From Candidatus Peribacteria bacterium (GTDB lineage: Bacteria; Patescibacteriota; Gracilibacteria; UBA1369; LOWO2-01-FULL-3): DNA of 59,819 nucleotides. The stretch is taken from the NCBI GenBank assembly GCA_943358175.1, contig CALRGV010000007.1, positions 1 through 59,819 of the forward strand, written 5' to 3'. Positions 1 to 7,691 of this stretch are shown here, one piece after another. How positions within the stretch are numbered: the first letter of the stretch is position 1; each line of letters starts with the position of its first letter. The translations under genes were made by a program, and so were the position numbers. A model generated the notes under the pieces. It saw only the letters and a list, made by a program, of their open reading frames with translations, made no database searches and had not been told where the DNA came from.

Positions 1-2
1 CC

Positions 3-1646
3 GCTAAGATAGACAATACTTACAAGGTGGGCATTGCCAAACTGGAGGACATCCAACTTTATGATACTAATTTTGACAAAGTAAATTACACTTCCTCTCC
101 TGAATATACAGCCGGAGGTAAGACAAAAATAGATCTACCAATTTATGGCAATGAATACAAGGTTACAGCCGCAACTCCCGCTCCCGCAAAACCAGCAAAG
201 CCCACAGTTGTCAGTACTGCCACCACTGCCGATATAACTTGGCTAAAAAATGAAGTGGCATACAGAATCACTTCTCAGTTTGGAAGTTGTCCAATTGTTG
301 CTGCTACAAGCTATGCGGAAACAGATTATAACGCGTCTACTGTTAATTGGACCACCTTAAAAGCCAACACTACCTATTCTTTTACCCTCGCCGTCAAAAA
401 CACAACCGACAACGACGAGAAAGGATGGTCACCAGAAAGTGACTGCGTGCAATTTACAACCAGCGCTGCAGGCCCAGTACCAACTGTCACGGACATAAAG
501 CCCTCAATCGTTGAACCTGGCGAAATACTGGATGGCTCCAAAAAAACCGGAATTTTTGCCAGCGGTTACAATCCAAAACTCTGGCTCTGTGTTGAAAATC
601 TGACCGACACAACACCATTTACAATTGAACTACCTGCTTCTCCTTCAACAGTTTTCACAGTAGGCAACGTAAAGATTGAAGAATACACATCATCAAGCAT
701 AATTCCGACAAGCTTTTGCGGAAAAGGAATGAGTTTAAACCCACTTGCGCCAGTCACCGCCGGCACCGCAATTTCCGCAGAACTCAAGGTGGACAGCGAC
801 GCCGCAGATGGCAACTACACCATCACCCTCAAACAAGGTACCTCAACAATCGGCACACAAACTCTAACAGTCAAAAAAGCCGTAGCACAACAAGTCACCA
901 CTCCAAAGGCCCCATCGGCACCAACCGAGATAAATGTTACTCCTGGCACTACAAGCGCCAAGATCACCTGGAAACAGGCTGCTGGTGATGTATCTATCGA
1001 CACAGGCTTATACGATTTGACTTATAGTGAAGGGAAATGTCCAACCTTGTTAGGTCTAGGGGCTAATAAAAAAATTGAGGCCAAAAATGTTTTTACTGCT
1101 CCAAATTTAACAGATGCTTCATACACGCTGACAGGCTTATTAGAAAATAAAAATTATCTATTTTACCTCATGCCAACTAATGATGGTAAATCAACGCCTC
1201 CATTATTTGCACTTGAATCTATTTCAGTGTGTAAAGACTTTACCACTACAGCTACAACACCTCTCCCTCAAGCTGAGGTGATTACCCTATACAGCATAAT
1301 TAATGAAAATGATTATGGTAAATGCGACACGAATAATGGCGAGTGTAAATTGGAGGAAACTTGCAATGAACTTGGTTTTAATTATCATGTTTGTAAACCA
1401 ATAAGTAATCCTTTACCAGTTTACCAATGTAATGCCAAGTTTACTTGTGCCGCTGCATATATGTGCATGAATAATTACAAATGTGTTGGTACGGCTAGCT
1501 GCTTGGACAAAGAAGGTAAGGAAATTGGTAAACCAATTGGAACAGGATATCTGTGTACAGGTACTTACACATGCAATCAGGGCCTGTCATGTGATAATAG
1601 TAGTCAGGGCAGTGGCTGCACGGTGGAATCCACGTGCAAATATTAA
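3..1646 (+). CDS. Secreted fibronectin type III-like, Cys-rich protein (5' end outside window)
   Basis: The reading frame is open to the left edge, so the gene is truncated; a GTG at 27 is only an internal candidate start. At least two FN3-like beta-sandwich modules are visible, counting from that GTG: about residues 55-145 (ITWLKN..., then TTYSFTLAV) and 300-395 (AKITWKQ..., then NYLFYLMPT). A beta-rich region lies between them. The last ~110 residues are Cys-rich, with roughly 17 cysteines, in a short-spaced pattern that suggests disulfide-bonded extracellular repeats. There is no membrane anchor at the C-terminus. It precedes another secreted Cys-containing protein at 1715 on the same strand, so both probably act at the cell surface. 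The ligand is unknown. Confidence 0.75.
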   Translation, partial: AKIDNTYKVGIAKLEDIQLYDTNFDKVNYTSSPEYTAGGKTKIDLPIYGNEYKVTAATPAPAKPAKPTVVSTATTADITWLKNEVAYRITSQFGSCPIVAATSYAETDYNASTVNWTTLKANTTYSFTLAVKNTTDNDEKGWSPESDCVQFTTSAAGPVPTVTDIKPSIVEPGEILDGSKKTGIFASGYNPKLWLCVENLTDTTPFTIELPASPSTVFTVGNVKIEEYTSSSIIPTSFCGKGMSLNPLAPVTAGTAISAELKVDSDAADGNYTITLKQGTSTIGTQTLTVKKAVAQQVTTPKAPSAPTEINVTPGTTSAKITWKQAAGDVSIDTGLYDLTYSEGKCPTLLGLGANKKIEAKNVFTAPNLTDASYTLTGLLENKNYLFYLMPTNDGKSTPPLFALESISVCKDFTTTATTPLPQAEVITLYSIINENDYGKCDTNNGECKLEETCNELGFNYHVCKPISNPLPVYQCNAKFTCAAAYMCMNNYKCVGTASCLDKEGKEIGKPIGTGYLCTGTYTCNQGLSCDNSSQGSGCTVESTCKY

Positions 1647-1660
1647 CCAAACCTGCGGGA

Positions 1661-1689
1661 TTGCCTTATTAGGCAAAAAATGCTATTAT
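1661..1689 (+). promoter_or_regulatory. Promoter upstream of the Pro-rich surface protein
   Basis: TTGCCT (1661-1666), a 17-nt spacer and TATTAT (1684-1689), with an extended -10 TGC directly before it. The expected start lies about 20 nt upstream of the ATG at 1715. The same TGCTAnnnT pattern recurs at other genes in the window. Confidence 0.55.
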
Positions 1690-1714
1690 TAATAGATACA
1701 AAAGACACAAAACC

Positions 1715-2734
1715 ATGACAAAAACTAAAACAAAAATAAGTCTGCTAATTCTCACCTTTTTGGTGCTTACTATTGGGCTTGCCCAGACTGTCCATGCCGC
1801 GCCACCGAGTATTAGCTTTTGTACGGAAAATTCCAGATCAAGCGATGACAAACAAGTTTGTAAAGATGGTACCATGGTCACCTGTGATTCGGCACGTAAT
1901 GGCGAAAAAAGCACCGACGGCAAGCTAACCTGTGATGGCACTTCTGGAACCTGGAAAACGTCCTCATCTACTCCTCCCTCAATTAATCTGCCACCTCCAC
2001 CTCCACCTCCACCTCCACCTCCACCACCAACAACATGTACCAATGGAGATACTCAAAGCGGTGATCTCAAAATCTGTCAAAATAACGCTTTTGTGACTTG
2101 TGATGCCTCAAAGGAAGGCACCACCATCAGTGGCAAAAAATGTACATCCGGCAAATGGGTGACACCAGGCGGATCAGGTGGCACAAATGGCGGTGGAACT
2201 CAAAATCCTCAAACCCCTACGGCAAAAATCACCAAAGTAACTGTTGACCCTGCGAGTTTCAAGCCTGCTACCGACAGCACGAAAATCAGTTATACAACCA
2301 GCCTTAAAGCCATCATCGATATCAAAATTACCAATAGCAAAGGCCAAGCCGTGGCCACTCTGACAGATAATCAGACTCTCAACGCCAGTACTTATTTCGT
2401 GACCTGGTACGGCACAAAAGATAACAAAAAAGGTGGAACAGTGCTCAATTCCGGCACTTACGATTACAAAATCGTTGCCAAAAATGTGCAGACCAACAAG
2501 GTGGAAGACTCCAAGGAAGGCAAAATCAATCTTGTTTTTGGAGGTCAGGAACAGGTAGTAGAAGATAAAGGCAAAACCAACACGCCTACAGCAGAAGAGC
2601 TCGCCGCCCAATCCAAAGCGACCCTCGCCCTCCAAAACTCCAAAAAAGGCAAGACCGCCAAAGTCGGTCCAGATGTGCTGATTTACGCAGCCCTCCCACT
2701 TGCCGGCTACTTTCTCTCCCGTCGCAGGAAATAG
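1715..2734 (+). CDS. Surface protein with polyproline linker, FlgD-Ig-like domain and C-terminal anchor
   Basis: 339 aa. A signal peptide covers residues 1 to ~29 (hydrophobic core, then VHAAPP). Two similar Cys-containing motifs (about residues 35-80 and 107-145) flank a run of about twelve prolines near residue 95, encoded by CCACCT-type codons. Residues ~165-275 resemble the FlgD Ig-like fold (VDPASF..., ...ATLTDNQTL, ...GTYDYKI). The tail has a hydrophobic segment followed by SRRRK, like sortase- or PEP-CTERM-type tails but without a recognisable LPXTG motif. The last 57 codons recur almost identically at 3636-3806. There is no Shine-Dalgarno sequence before the ATG. It is probably membrane-anchored on the outside; its partner is unknown. 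Confidence 0.75.
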   Translation: MTKTKTKISLLILTFLVLTIGLAQTVHAAPPSISFCTENSRSSDDKQVCKDGTMVTCDSARNGEKSTDGKLTCDGTSGTWKTSSSTPPSINLPPPPPPPPPPPPPTTCTNGDTQSGDLKICQNNAFVTCDASKEGTTISGKKCTSGKWVTPGGSGGTNGGGTQNPQTPTAKITKVTVDPASFKPATDSTKISYTTSLKAIIDIKITNSKGQAVATLTDNQTLNASTYFVTWYGTKDNKKGGTVLNSGTYDYKIVAKNVQTNKVEDSKEGKINLVFGGQEQVVEDKGKTNTPTAEELAAQSKATLALQNSKKGKTAKVGPDVLIYAALPLAGYFLSRRRK

Positions 2735-2764
2735 GGCGGGTGCAGGAATAGATTGACACTGAAC

Positions 2765-2793
2765 TTGCAATCTTGCATAAAACATGTTACACT
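2765..2793 (+). promoter_or_regulatory. Promoter for the candidate small RNA
   Basis: TTGCAA (2765-2770), a 17-nt spacer and TACACT (2788-2793). A second possible -35, TTGACA, lies at 2753-2758. The predicted start near 2800 is followed by a structured segment without an ORF. Confidence 0.5.
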
Positions 2794-2796
2794 ACA

Positions 2797-2880
2797 AACA
2801 AAGATAAGTCCTGTTAAGTGCCCATTGCGTTCCCTTCCATCGGTAGGCTACAGCTTCGGGAGAAAACCTTAGCAGGCTCT
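2797..2880 (+). ncRNA. Candidate structured RNA next to the DUF3800 gene
   Basis: About 80 nt. A 9-bp helix CCTGTTAAG (2810-2818) / CTTAGCAGG (2868-2876), with one G-U pair, closes the segment, and an inner TCCC/GGGA pairing is possible. A T-rich end (CTCTTTATTTT) follows. It lies tail to tail against the DUF3800 gene. Families of conserved RNAs near DUF3800 genes (DUF3800 RNA motifs) are known, so membership is a reasonable inference, but I cannot match a specific consensus from memory. The strand is chosen from the promoter; the structure alone does not decide it. Confidence 0.4.
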
Positions 2881-3531
2881 TTATTTTAAATAAATTTCTT
2901 CAAATTTAACTCTTTCTTTCGCAAATATTTGATACCACTCAATATCTTTTCTACAGTATTTACGAAAAATACCCCAAGAAAATAAATCGGTTGCTTGCAG
3001 TTCTAAAACATCTTTAGAATCATGATGATTAAAATAAATTGGCAACTTTGGATCAACTCTTGCCTGTAAATGCTTCAAAACATAATCATTAAATTCCTTT
3101 ATCTCAGGTTTGGCCTTACACTTATCACACACAAGCTCCAACGCTTGTTTGGCAGTTGTGACAGGAAGTTTATCAAATAAAATTCTTGATACATAATTAT
3201 AGAGTCTTTCTTTATTAAAAGTTAGGTCCTTAAATACACGTTTTTTATTCAAAATAATCGAATAGATACCAAATTCAACGTCCTTCAGTTGACCATAAAA
3301 ATACTTTTTCACCTCAATTGTCGTATCCGTACCTTTTAATTCTTCTACAATCCTTTTCTTGCCTTTACGAGAATTTAACTTTTTCAATGTTCGTCTAACT
3401 GCAAACTTAATTTTCTTACGATTTTCATTGCCATAAACATACATAATAGTAACCACAAAATAAGCAGAAGGTTTTTTCTGCACAAAATCAAAACCAAGAT
3501 CACCACTTTCATCCAAATATAAGTAAAGCAT
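2881..3531 (-). CDS. DUF3800 family protein
   Basis: 216 aa, typical length for DUF3800. It has the family's N-terminal YLDESGDLG motif (acidic residues near 7-8), a central ELKG, and the C-terminal HHDSK...LQATDL block. These acidic positions suggest an RNase H-like metal-dependent fold, so a nuclease role is plausible but unproven. The gene is AT-rich and sits between two copies of the same C-terminal tail (2564-2734 and 3636-3806), with a candidate RNA just beyond its 3' end. It therefore looks like an inserted cassette. Members of this family often occur in mobile and defence contexts. Confidence 0.8.
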   Translation of the reverse strand: MLYLYLDESGDLGFDFVQKKPSAYFVVTIMYVYGNENRKKIKFAVRRTLKKLNSRKGKKRIVEELKGTDTTIEVKKYFYGQLKDVEFGIYSIILNKKRVFKDLTFNKERLYNYVSRILFDKLPVTTAKQALELVCDKCKAKPEIKEFNDYVLKHLQARVDPKLPIYFNHHDSKDVLELQATDLFSWGIFRKYCRKDIEWYQIFAKERVKFEEIYLK

Positions 3532-3635
3532 TTTCTACAGTTATAAATCTAAACTTCCTAAGCATAGCAAAGCTTCTGGACATTTCCAACACCGAGCCAT
3601 AGTATTTAGTTCAAAACACATCCACTAGTGGGATA

Positions 3636-3806
3636 GACAAAGGCAAAACCAACACGCCTACAGCAGAAGAGCTCGCCGCCCAGTCCAAAGCCACCCTCGC
3701 CCTCCAAAACTCCAAAAAAGGCAAGACCGCCAAAGTCGGTCCGGATGTGCTGATTTACGCAGCCCTCCCACTTGCCGGCTACTTTCTCTCCCGTCGCAGG
3801 AAATAG
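3636..3806 (+). pseudogene. C-terminal tail fragment of a paralogue of the 1715-2734 surface protein
   Basis: The 171 nt align without gaps to 2564-2734, with only four differences, all synonymous third-position changes (GAT/GAC, CAA/CAG, GCG/GCC, CCA/CCG). It keeps the linker, the hydrophobic segment, the RRRK end and the TAG stop. The frame has an upstream TAG at 3600-3602 and no start codon, so the 5' part of the gene is missing. Synonymous-only divergence implies that both copies were translated until recently. The DUF3800 cassette lies directly between the copies. Confidence 0.8.
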
Positions 3807-4243
3807 GGTGGATAGCCAAAAGTCTCCCCGGGGAGAGTTACGCCTTTTTCGGTTGCCTCTGCTCGGTTCGCACTTCTCACTCCTTGATTCCCACCTGGCT
3901 GCCCAGTCCGCCATTCCCCAAAAAGTATCCCCGGGCCTGCCTGTCCGGTAGGCAGGGACACATTTTTATTTCGCCGGCACTCTTCGCTTTTTGACTTTTT
4001 ACCCAATTTTTCCGATCGCCGCGGCTCAACCCAACACTCCTCAATCTTTGACTTGACGGTTTCCGGTGGGTGAGATTTTAGTTGAGAATTTTGCTGAATT
4101 TTGGTATTCTGAAAAATCTTAGAACAATTTTCATTTTCGCAATTTTAGCGAGTCCTGTGGACAGATTTTTAGCTAAATTTCAGTGAAAATTTCGACCATG
4201 CTGCCTCGACCGTTTTTTGTATTGCGCAACAGCACTTCAACCC
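3807..4243. other. Non-coding, repeat-containing interval
   Basis: No convincing gene. It contains a TCTCCCCGGGGAGA palindrome near 3824-3837 and the CPR-type palindrome at 3936-3956. ORFs that cross it are low-complexity shadows. Confidence 0.5.
3936..3956. repeat. Short palindromic (REP-like) repeat, copy 1
   Basis: CCTGCCT (3936-3942), a 7-nt GTCCGGT loop and AGGCAGG (3950-3956). Related palindromes occur at 4928-4943 and 26306-26325. Similar intergenic units are common in CPR genomes and often create LPTGQAG or PAYRQAG peptides in over-extended ORFs. Confidence 0.65.
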
Positions 4244-4271
4244 TTGTGGAAGCCGAAAATAAGAATATAAT
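4244..4271 (+). promoter_or_regulatory. Promoter of the HNH gene
   Basis: TTGTGG (4244-4249), 16 nt, then TATAAT (4266-4271). It lies downstream of the first in-frame ATG at 4183, and therefore supports translation from the ATG at 4309. Confidence 0.5.
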
Positions 4272-4308
4272 TTTTATTACAAATCATAAATCCATAACGA
4301 AAAATAAT

Positions 4309-5472
4309 ATGCAAAATCATGATGTCACTGACAAAGATCTTCACCGAACTTTCGTAAAACTCGGCAATAACCGTCGGCTTTTAACTAACGAACTTTTGGC
4401 CATTCTGCCGGAAATTTTCAAAAGAAAAATCTGGTGCAAATACGCGCGAACCATCGAGGAATATGCCGGAAAATTCGGCGGATTAAGTGGTGAGGTGGTC
4501 AAGAAGAGATTGAGACTGGAAAAATACTTGAAAGATAAGCCGAATTTGAGAGAAGCCATTGCCACCGAAGGTATACACAAAGTGGCTCTGGTAGCCAGTT
4601 TAGCAACTGTTGAAACTGATGCCGCTTGGGCGGATAAAGTAAAAAACATGAGCAAACCGGCAATTCAGGAATTGAGCAAAGAGGTGCGGTGGAAAATGGA
4701 AAAAGATGAAATGAATTTTGGGGAAAGTGCCAATAAAAATTCAAATTGCAAAACTATCCCATGTGGCGCCGATGCTAAGGCTCCGTGTCGCGCGGGGTGC
4801 GCGAATATGGATTTGTTTGGAGCGAAAACTATGCCATGTGGATCAGCTCCGCAATCAATCAAAATCAACCTCGAAGGCGAGCTGTTCTTCATGTTTCTAA
4901 AATTGAAGAAAAAATACGCAAAAAATCTGCCTGCCGGCGGGCAAGGTCTATCCAATCGGGAGGTGATGAAGAAGATTTTTGAGGAGAATTTGGGCGAGCA
5001 GCATGGCCAAGCCAAATCTGCAAAAACTCAAGACGCAAAAATTGGGCAAAACGAAGAACAAAAGGCTGAGAAAATCGAAAAAACAAAAATAGCCAAACGA
5101 AACGAAATTATTCAACCTCAATCTGTAAAAGCTATCCCCGGGGACAACTTTGTGATAGTGAAAACAAAATCCCGATACACCTCCGTTCATCTCCGCCGAA
5201 ATTGTTTACAAAAAACAGCTGGTAGGTGCTCGTATCCGGGCTGCAACCGACCGTCTCAAGTCTTCCATCATAAGGATCGTTTTGCAAACAGCCGATGCCA
5301 CGAATCCCTAACGCCGCTCTGCAAAATCCATCATGAATTTACCCACAACGGGCTAATTCAAAATGAAAAATTGGAGATAAAAGAATGGCAACTGCAACTG
5401 CAAACAGGCGAGCCGGATAAGATTGATGCTCTTTACCGACAATACAGAAAAACCGCACACTCAAGGACATAA
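4309..5472 (+). CDS. HNH endonuclease domain protein
   Basis: 387 aa from the ATG at 4309; an in-frame ATG at 4183 would add 42 residues but lies upstream of the promoter. The N-terminal helical half (TFVKLGNNRRLL...) resembles DUF222-type HNH proteins. The C-terminal HNH module is clear: CSYPGC, FHHKDRF, then LTPLCKIHHEFTHNG, giving Zn-knuckle cysteines and the His-Asn/His metal site. The middle (about residues 145-185) looks inserted, with a repeated KTxPCG peptide, followed by LPAGGQG encoded by the palindrome at 4928-4943. It probably cuts or nicks DNA; no partner gene is seen. Gene and promoter stand alone between repeat-rich spacers. Confidence 0.75.
   Translation: MQNHDVTDKDLHRTFVKLGNNRRLLTNELLAILPEIFKRKIWCKYARTIEEYAGKFGGLSGEVVKKRLRLEKYLKDKPNLREAIATEGIHKVALVASLATVETDAAWADKVKNMSKPAIQELSKEVRWKMEKDEMNFGESANKNSNCKTIPCGADAKAPCRAGCANMDLFGAKTMPCGSAPQSIKINLEGELFFMFLKLKKKYAKNLPAGGQGLSNREVMKKIFEENLGEQHGQAKSAKTQDAKIGQNEEQKAEKIEKTKIAKRNEIIQPQSVKAIPGDNFVIVKTKSRYTSVHLRRNCLQKTAGRCSYPGCNRPSQVFHHKDRFANSRCHESLTPLCKIHHEFTHNGLIQNEKLEIKEWQLQLQTGEPDKIDALYRQYRKTAHSRT
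4928..4943. repeat. Short palindromic repeat inside the HNH gene, copy 2
   Basis: TGCCTGCCGGCGGGCA, self-complementary except for one pair. It lies within the coding frame of the HNH gene and encodes part of LPAGGQG. Confidence 0.55.
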
Positions 5473-5841
5473 CGGAGGTACCAAAAATATCTCAAAACCT
5501 GGCAGAAGAGCGAAGTGCAGCGGACCGAGTAACGGCAATTCTCAACGAGGGAAAACAGGCAGGCCCTGGGAGACTTTTGAGTATGACGTGCGCGATAAAC
5601 TCTCCCCTGGTATAACTTTTACAGATTCAATCATGGTAGCCATTGCGCAACCGCCGGGCAAAACTAAGGTCAAGCCAAGGCGGATGTCGAGCGGTGCGCG
5701 AGACCATTCAGGCTAAGCGCGGATAGCCACTCCCCACACATTCTCCTAGACATTTCCTGTACATTTCCTGGACATTTCCACACCACAGGGCTACACTTCT
5801 ACTAACTCTGGGCTTTCCTTCGCCATTTAACATTCAAGATC
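5473..5841. other. Non-coding interval with tandem repeat
   Basis: No supported gene. It contains a GGGAGA/TCTCCC inverted pair around 5567-5610 and the 11-bp tandem repeat at 5749-5779. The motif CTGGACATTTCC also occurs near 3576, before the tail fragment, which suggests shared repeat ancestry of the two spacers. Confidence 0.5.
5749..5779. repeat. Tandem repeat, 11-bp unit (about 2.8 copies)
   Basis: GACATTTCCTG / TACATTTCCTG / GACATTTCC in tandem, differing only in the first base of the second unit. Confidence 0.75.
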
Positions 5842-6066
5842 ATGACTATGTTTGTCACATTGATGATTTTGATCTTAGTTGGCTCTATATCTTTCTGTTT
5901 ACTCGTTATAGGGCGGGTTTTCGAATATAATCGTAAATTTCACTTTCCGGAGTCGAAATACACCAGGCTTTTCGGTATTTTCGCCAAGGAGCACATCCTT
6001 TTTGCCTATATTCTTTTTGTGATTTTAAATTTAATCATTGGCGTTTGGTACATCTTTAAAATTTAA
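5842..6066 (+). CDS. Small two-helix membrane protein
   Basis: 74 aa with two strongly hydrophobic segments (about residues 4-25 and 50-72) joined by a basic/aromatic loop (EYNRKFHFPES). I do not recognise a family. It ends 4 nt before the PH-domain gene, so the two are surely co-transcribed, and both lie upstream of the ATP synthase genes. Confidence 0.55.
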   Translation: MTMFVTLMILILVGSISFCLLVIGRVFEYNRKFHFPESKYTRLFGIFAKEHILFAYILFVILNLIIGVWYIFKI

Positions 6067-6070
6067 AAAA

Positions 6071-6694
6071 ATGGACGAAAATAAAGATCTACATTTTAAG
6101 GGACAGCAGGAAAATGAGGTTTTGATTTGCTTTTTCCGCCATCATTGGATTGCTCTTGTCCGCGAATTTGTTTATTTTTTCATCTTTGTATTCATCGTAT
6201 TCATTGTCATGATGAAAACGAATGATATTCAAAAAATAATTCATAACAGCCGGGAACTCAGGCTGCTTTTTGTCAGCGGGTTTTTAATCGGCACGGTCTA
6301 CATACACAGATTTTTCATGAAAATGATTAATCACCATCTCACTGTCTCTATCATCACTAATCGCCGCATAGTAGACCATCAGAAAACTCTATTTTTTACC
6401 GACACCATGGACGCTGTCGACATGGCTCAAATCCAAAATATAGAAAGAGTGGGGGAGGGACTTTTGCCAAATTTTCTAAAATATGGAGATATAAAAATCT
6501 ATCTCAGTTCCTCGGCCGCATTTCGCACCCTGGCCTGTGTGCCAAACTCTAAATTCCATTTTCGTTGTATCACCAGACAAAAAGAAGCTTTGCAACAGCA
6601 ATTACAGCAGCGCCCCCATGCCGGAGTGACCACTGCACCCAATCAAAATCAACCAGCCACTACAGTTTCTGAGCAAGAGCAAGAACAAGAGTAA
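6071..6694 (+). CDS. Membrane protein with bacterial PH-like domain
   Basis: 207 aa from the ATG at 6071, which is preferred over an earlier in-frame start at 6038 that would overlap the preceding gene. Two TM segments (about residues 33-53 and 72-90) precede a bPH2/YdbS-like domain: the NHHLTVSIITNRRIVDHQ strand, then VDMAQIQNIERVGEGLL, the usual position of such domains in YdbS-type proteins. The C-terminus is Gln/Glu-rich and disordered. Probably a peripheral envelope protein; function unknown. It ends about 200 nt before atpE, with hairpins between, so operon membership with atp genes is uncertain. Confidence 0.7.
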   Translation: MDENKDLHFKGQQENEVLICFFRHHWIALVREFVYFFIFVFIVFIVMMKTNDIQKIIHNSRELRLLFVSGFLIGTVYIHRFFMKMINHHLTVSIITNRRIVDHQKTLFFTDTMDAVDMAQIQNIERVGEGLLPNFLKYGDIKIYLSSSAAFRTLACVPNSKFHFRCITRQKEALQQQLQQRPHAGVTTAPNQNQPATTVSEQEQEQE

Positions 6695-6776
6695 ATCTGA
6701 GCGCACGGCGCGAAGGCGCAAACGAGATCTTAAACATTCGAAGCATCATGCGAGCACACGGTGCGAGCGCGAACAA

Positions 6777-6808
6777 GCGAAAGTGTATGGCTTCGCCATC
6801 ACTTTCGC
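6777..6808. promoter_or_regulatory. Strong hairpin upstream of atpE
   Basis: GCGAAAGTG (6777-6785) pairs with CACTTTCGC (6800-6808), and inside it ATGGC pairs with GCCAT around a TTC loop: 14 bp in all. No U-run follows, so it is more likely a processing or stability element than a terminator. The copied motif GCGCACGG/GCACACGG just upstream adds further dyads. Confidence 0.6.
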
Positions 6809-6846
6809 GCAGTGAGCTTACAAAAAAACAAAAAAACCTTTTACTA

Positions 6847-6874
6847 TTGCTTTTTGGATAATTCCAGTTATCCT
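6847..6874 (+). promoter_or_regulatory. Possible promoter of the ATP synthase operon
   Basis: TTGCTT (6847-6852), 16 nt, TATCCT (6869-6874). The match is weak, but it lies in the right place, 31 nt before the atpE start. Confidence 0.35.
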
Positions 6875-6904
6875 GTTTTGAGAAATTTTTAACCAATCCA
6901 CAAC

Positions 6905-7120
6905 ATGGACAAGAATCTATTCGTAGCATTAACAATCGCAATCGGAGGCGCTATGCCGGCTTTAGCAATCGGTATGTTAGCATCTAAAGCAATGGAAGCT
7001 ATGGGTCGTAATCCAGAAGCTGCAAAATCTATTCAAAGTGCGATGATCCTCGCCACAGCTTTTTGTGAGGCTATCGCTATTTACGCTTTGGTAGTTGCAT
7101 TGATCATTAAATTTGTCTAA
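6905..7120 (+). CDS. atpE: ATP synthase Fo subunit c
   Basis: 71 aa, two membrane helices joined by the polar GRNPEA loop (residues 34-39), as expected of a c-ring subunit. The ion-binding carboxylate is E55 (AFCEAIAIY). The position equivalent to the Na+-ligand Gln32 of Ilyobacter is Ile22, and the residue after the glutamate is Ala instead of Ser, so proton coupling is predicted. It is the first gene of the operon, separated from neighbours by hairpins on both sides. This fits the need for many more c copies than other subunits. There is no Shine-Dalgarno sequence before the ATG. Confidence 0.95.
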   Translation: MDKNLFVALTIAIGGAMPALAIGMLASKAMEAMGRNPEAAKSIQSAMILATAFCEAIAIYALVVALIIKFV

Positions 7121-7121
7121 C

Positions 7122-7146
7122 AGAACCGCAGTGCAGCGGAGGTTCT
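7122..7146 (+). promoter_or_regulatory. Intercistronic hairpin after atpE, first
   Basis: AGAACCGC ... GCGGAGGTTCT can pair as an imperfect stem immediately after the atpE stop. Confidence 0.5.
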
Positions 7147-7163
7147 ATCTCTATAAAAAAATT

Positions 7164-7181
7164 GTTTCGCGCTAGCGAAAC
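7164..7181 (+). promoter_or_regulatory. Intercistronic hairpin before atpF, second
   Basis: GTTTCGC-GCTA-GCGAAAC, a perfect 7-bp stem with a 4-nt loop. It lies 15 nt upstream of the atpF start and could affect atpF translation or mRNA processing. Confidence 0.55.
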
Positions 7182-7196
7182 ACATAATCCCATCTC

Positions 7197-7691
7197 ATGG
7201 AAATAATTAGCACACTAGGAATCGACGCTAAACTCATCCTTGCTCAAGTCATCAATTTTCTTATACTTTTCTTTATTCTAAAGAAACTTATCTACAAGCC
7301 AGTAATCGGCCTTTTGGAAAAGAGAAAATTAATGGTGGAGCAGAGCGTTCACAATTCTCAGAAAATTGAAGAACGTCTCGTCGCGCTTGAAGTTGAAAGA
7401 ACAAAAATTCTTTCCGAGGCTTCAAACAACGCCATGGCCGTAATGGAACAAGCCAAGAAAGAAGCAGCTGAAGAGCATCAGAAAGCTATGGCTACGGCGA
7501 AAAAAGAAATATCTACTTTGGCCGAGCGCTATCGTGCTCAGCTCAAGTCCGAAAAGGATCAGATGTTTGAAGATCTCAAGGCTGACGTCGCTGATCTCAT
7601 TGTGATTAGTTGCGAAAAAATTATTCGCAAGGAATTTACCAAGGATGATCAAAAGCGTCTTGAGGCAGCTATTAAGAATGAAATCTCATGA
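7197..7691 (+). CDS. atpF: ATP synthase Fo subunit b
   Basis: 164 aa. One N-terminal membrane helix (about residues 12-33) carries the family-typical NFLILFFILKKLIYKPV start, and a long charged coiled coil follows to the C-terminus, forming the peripheral stalk that holds F1 against the a subunit. It is of usual length. It overlaps atpH by 4 nt (ATGA at 7688-7691), indicating translational coupling. Confidence 0.93.
   Translation: MEIISTLGIDAKLILAQVINFLILFFILKKLIYKPVIGLLEKRKLMVEQSVHNSQKIEERLVALEVERTKILSEASNNAMAVMEQAKKEAAEEHQKAMATAKKEISTLAERYRAQLKSEKDQMFEDLKADVADLIVISCEKIIRKEFTKDDQKRLEAAIKNEIS

Noticed and set aside
1669-2043. Minus-strand ORF with a poly-glycine run
   Set aside because: It is the antisense shadow of the polyproline linker in the surface protein.
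3606-3914. Minus-strand ORF of 102 aa over the tail fragment
   Set aside because: The same peptide appears antisense to the first tail copy (2174-2785); both are shadows of the repeated anchor tail.
3779-4006. 75-aa ORF with LPTGQAG
   Set aside because: The peptide is encoded by the intergenic palindrome, and the rest has no protein-like features.
5423-5716. 97-aa plus-strand ORF after the HNH gene
   Set aside because: Low-complexity, polar composition, starts inside the HNH gene and has no family or promoter.
6905-7120. Sodium-type c subunit
   Set aside because: The Gln of the Na+ signature is replaced by Ile22 and the residue after Glu55 is Ala, so proton coupling is more likely.
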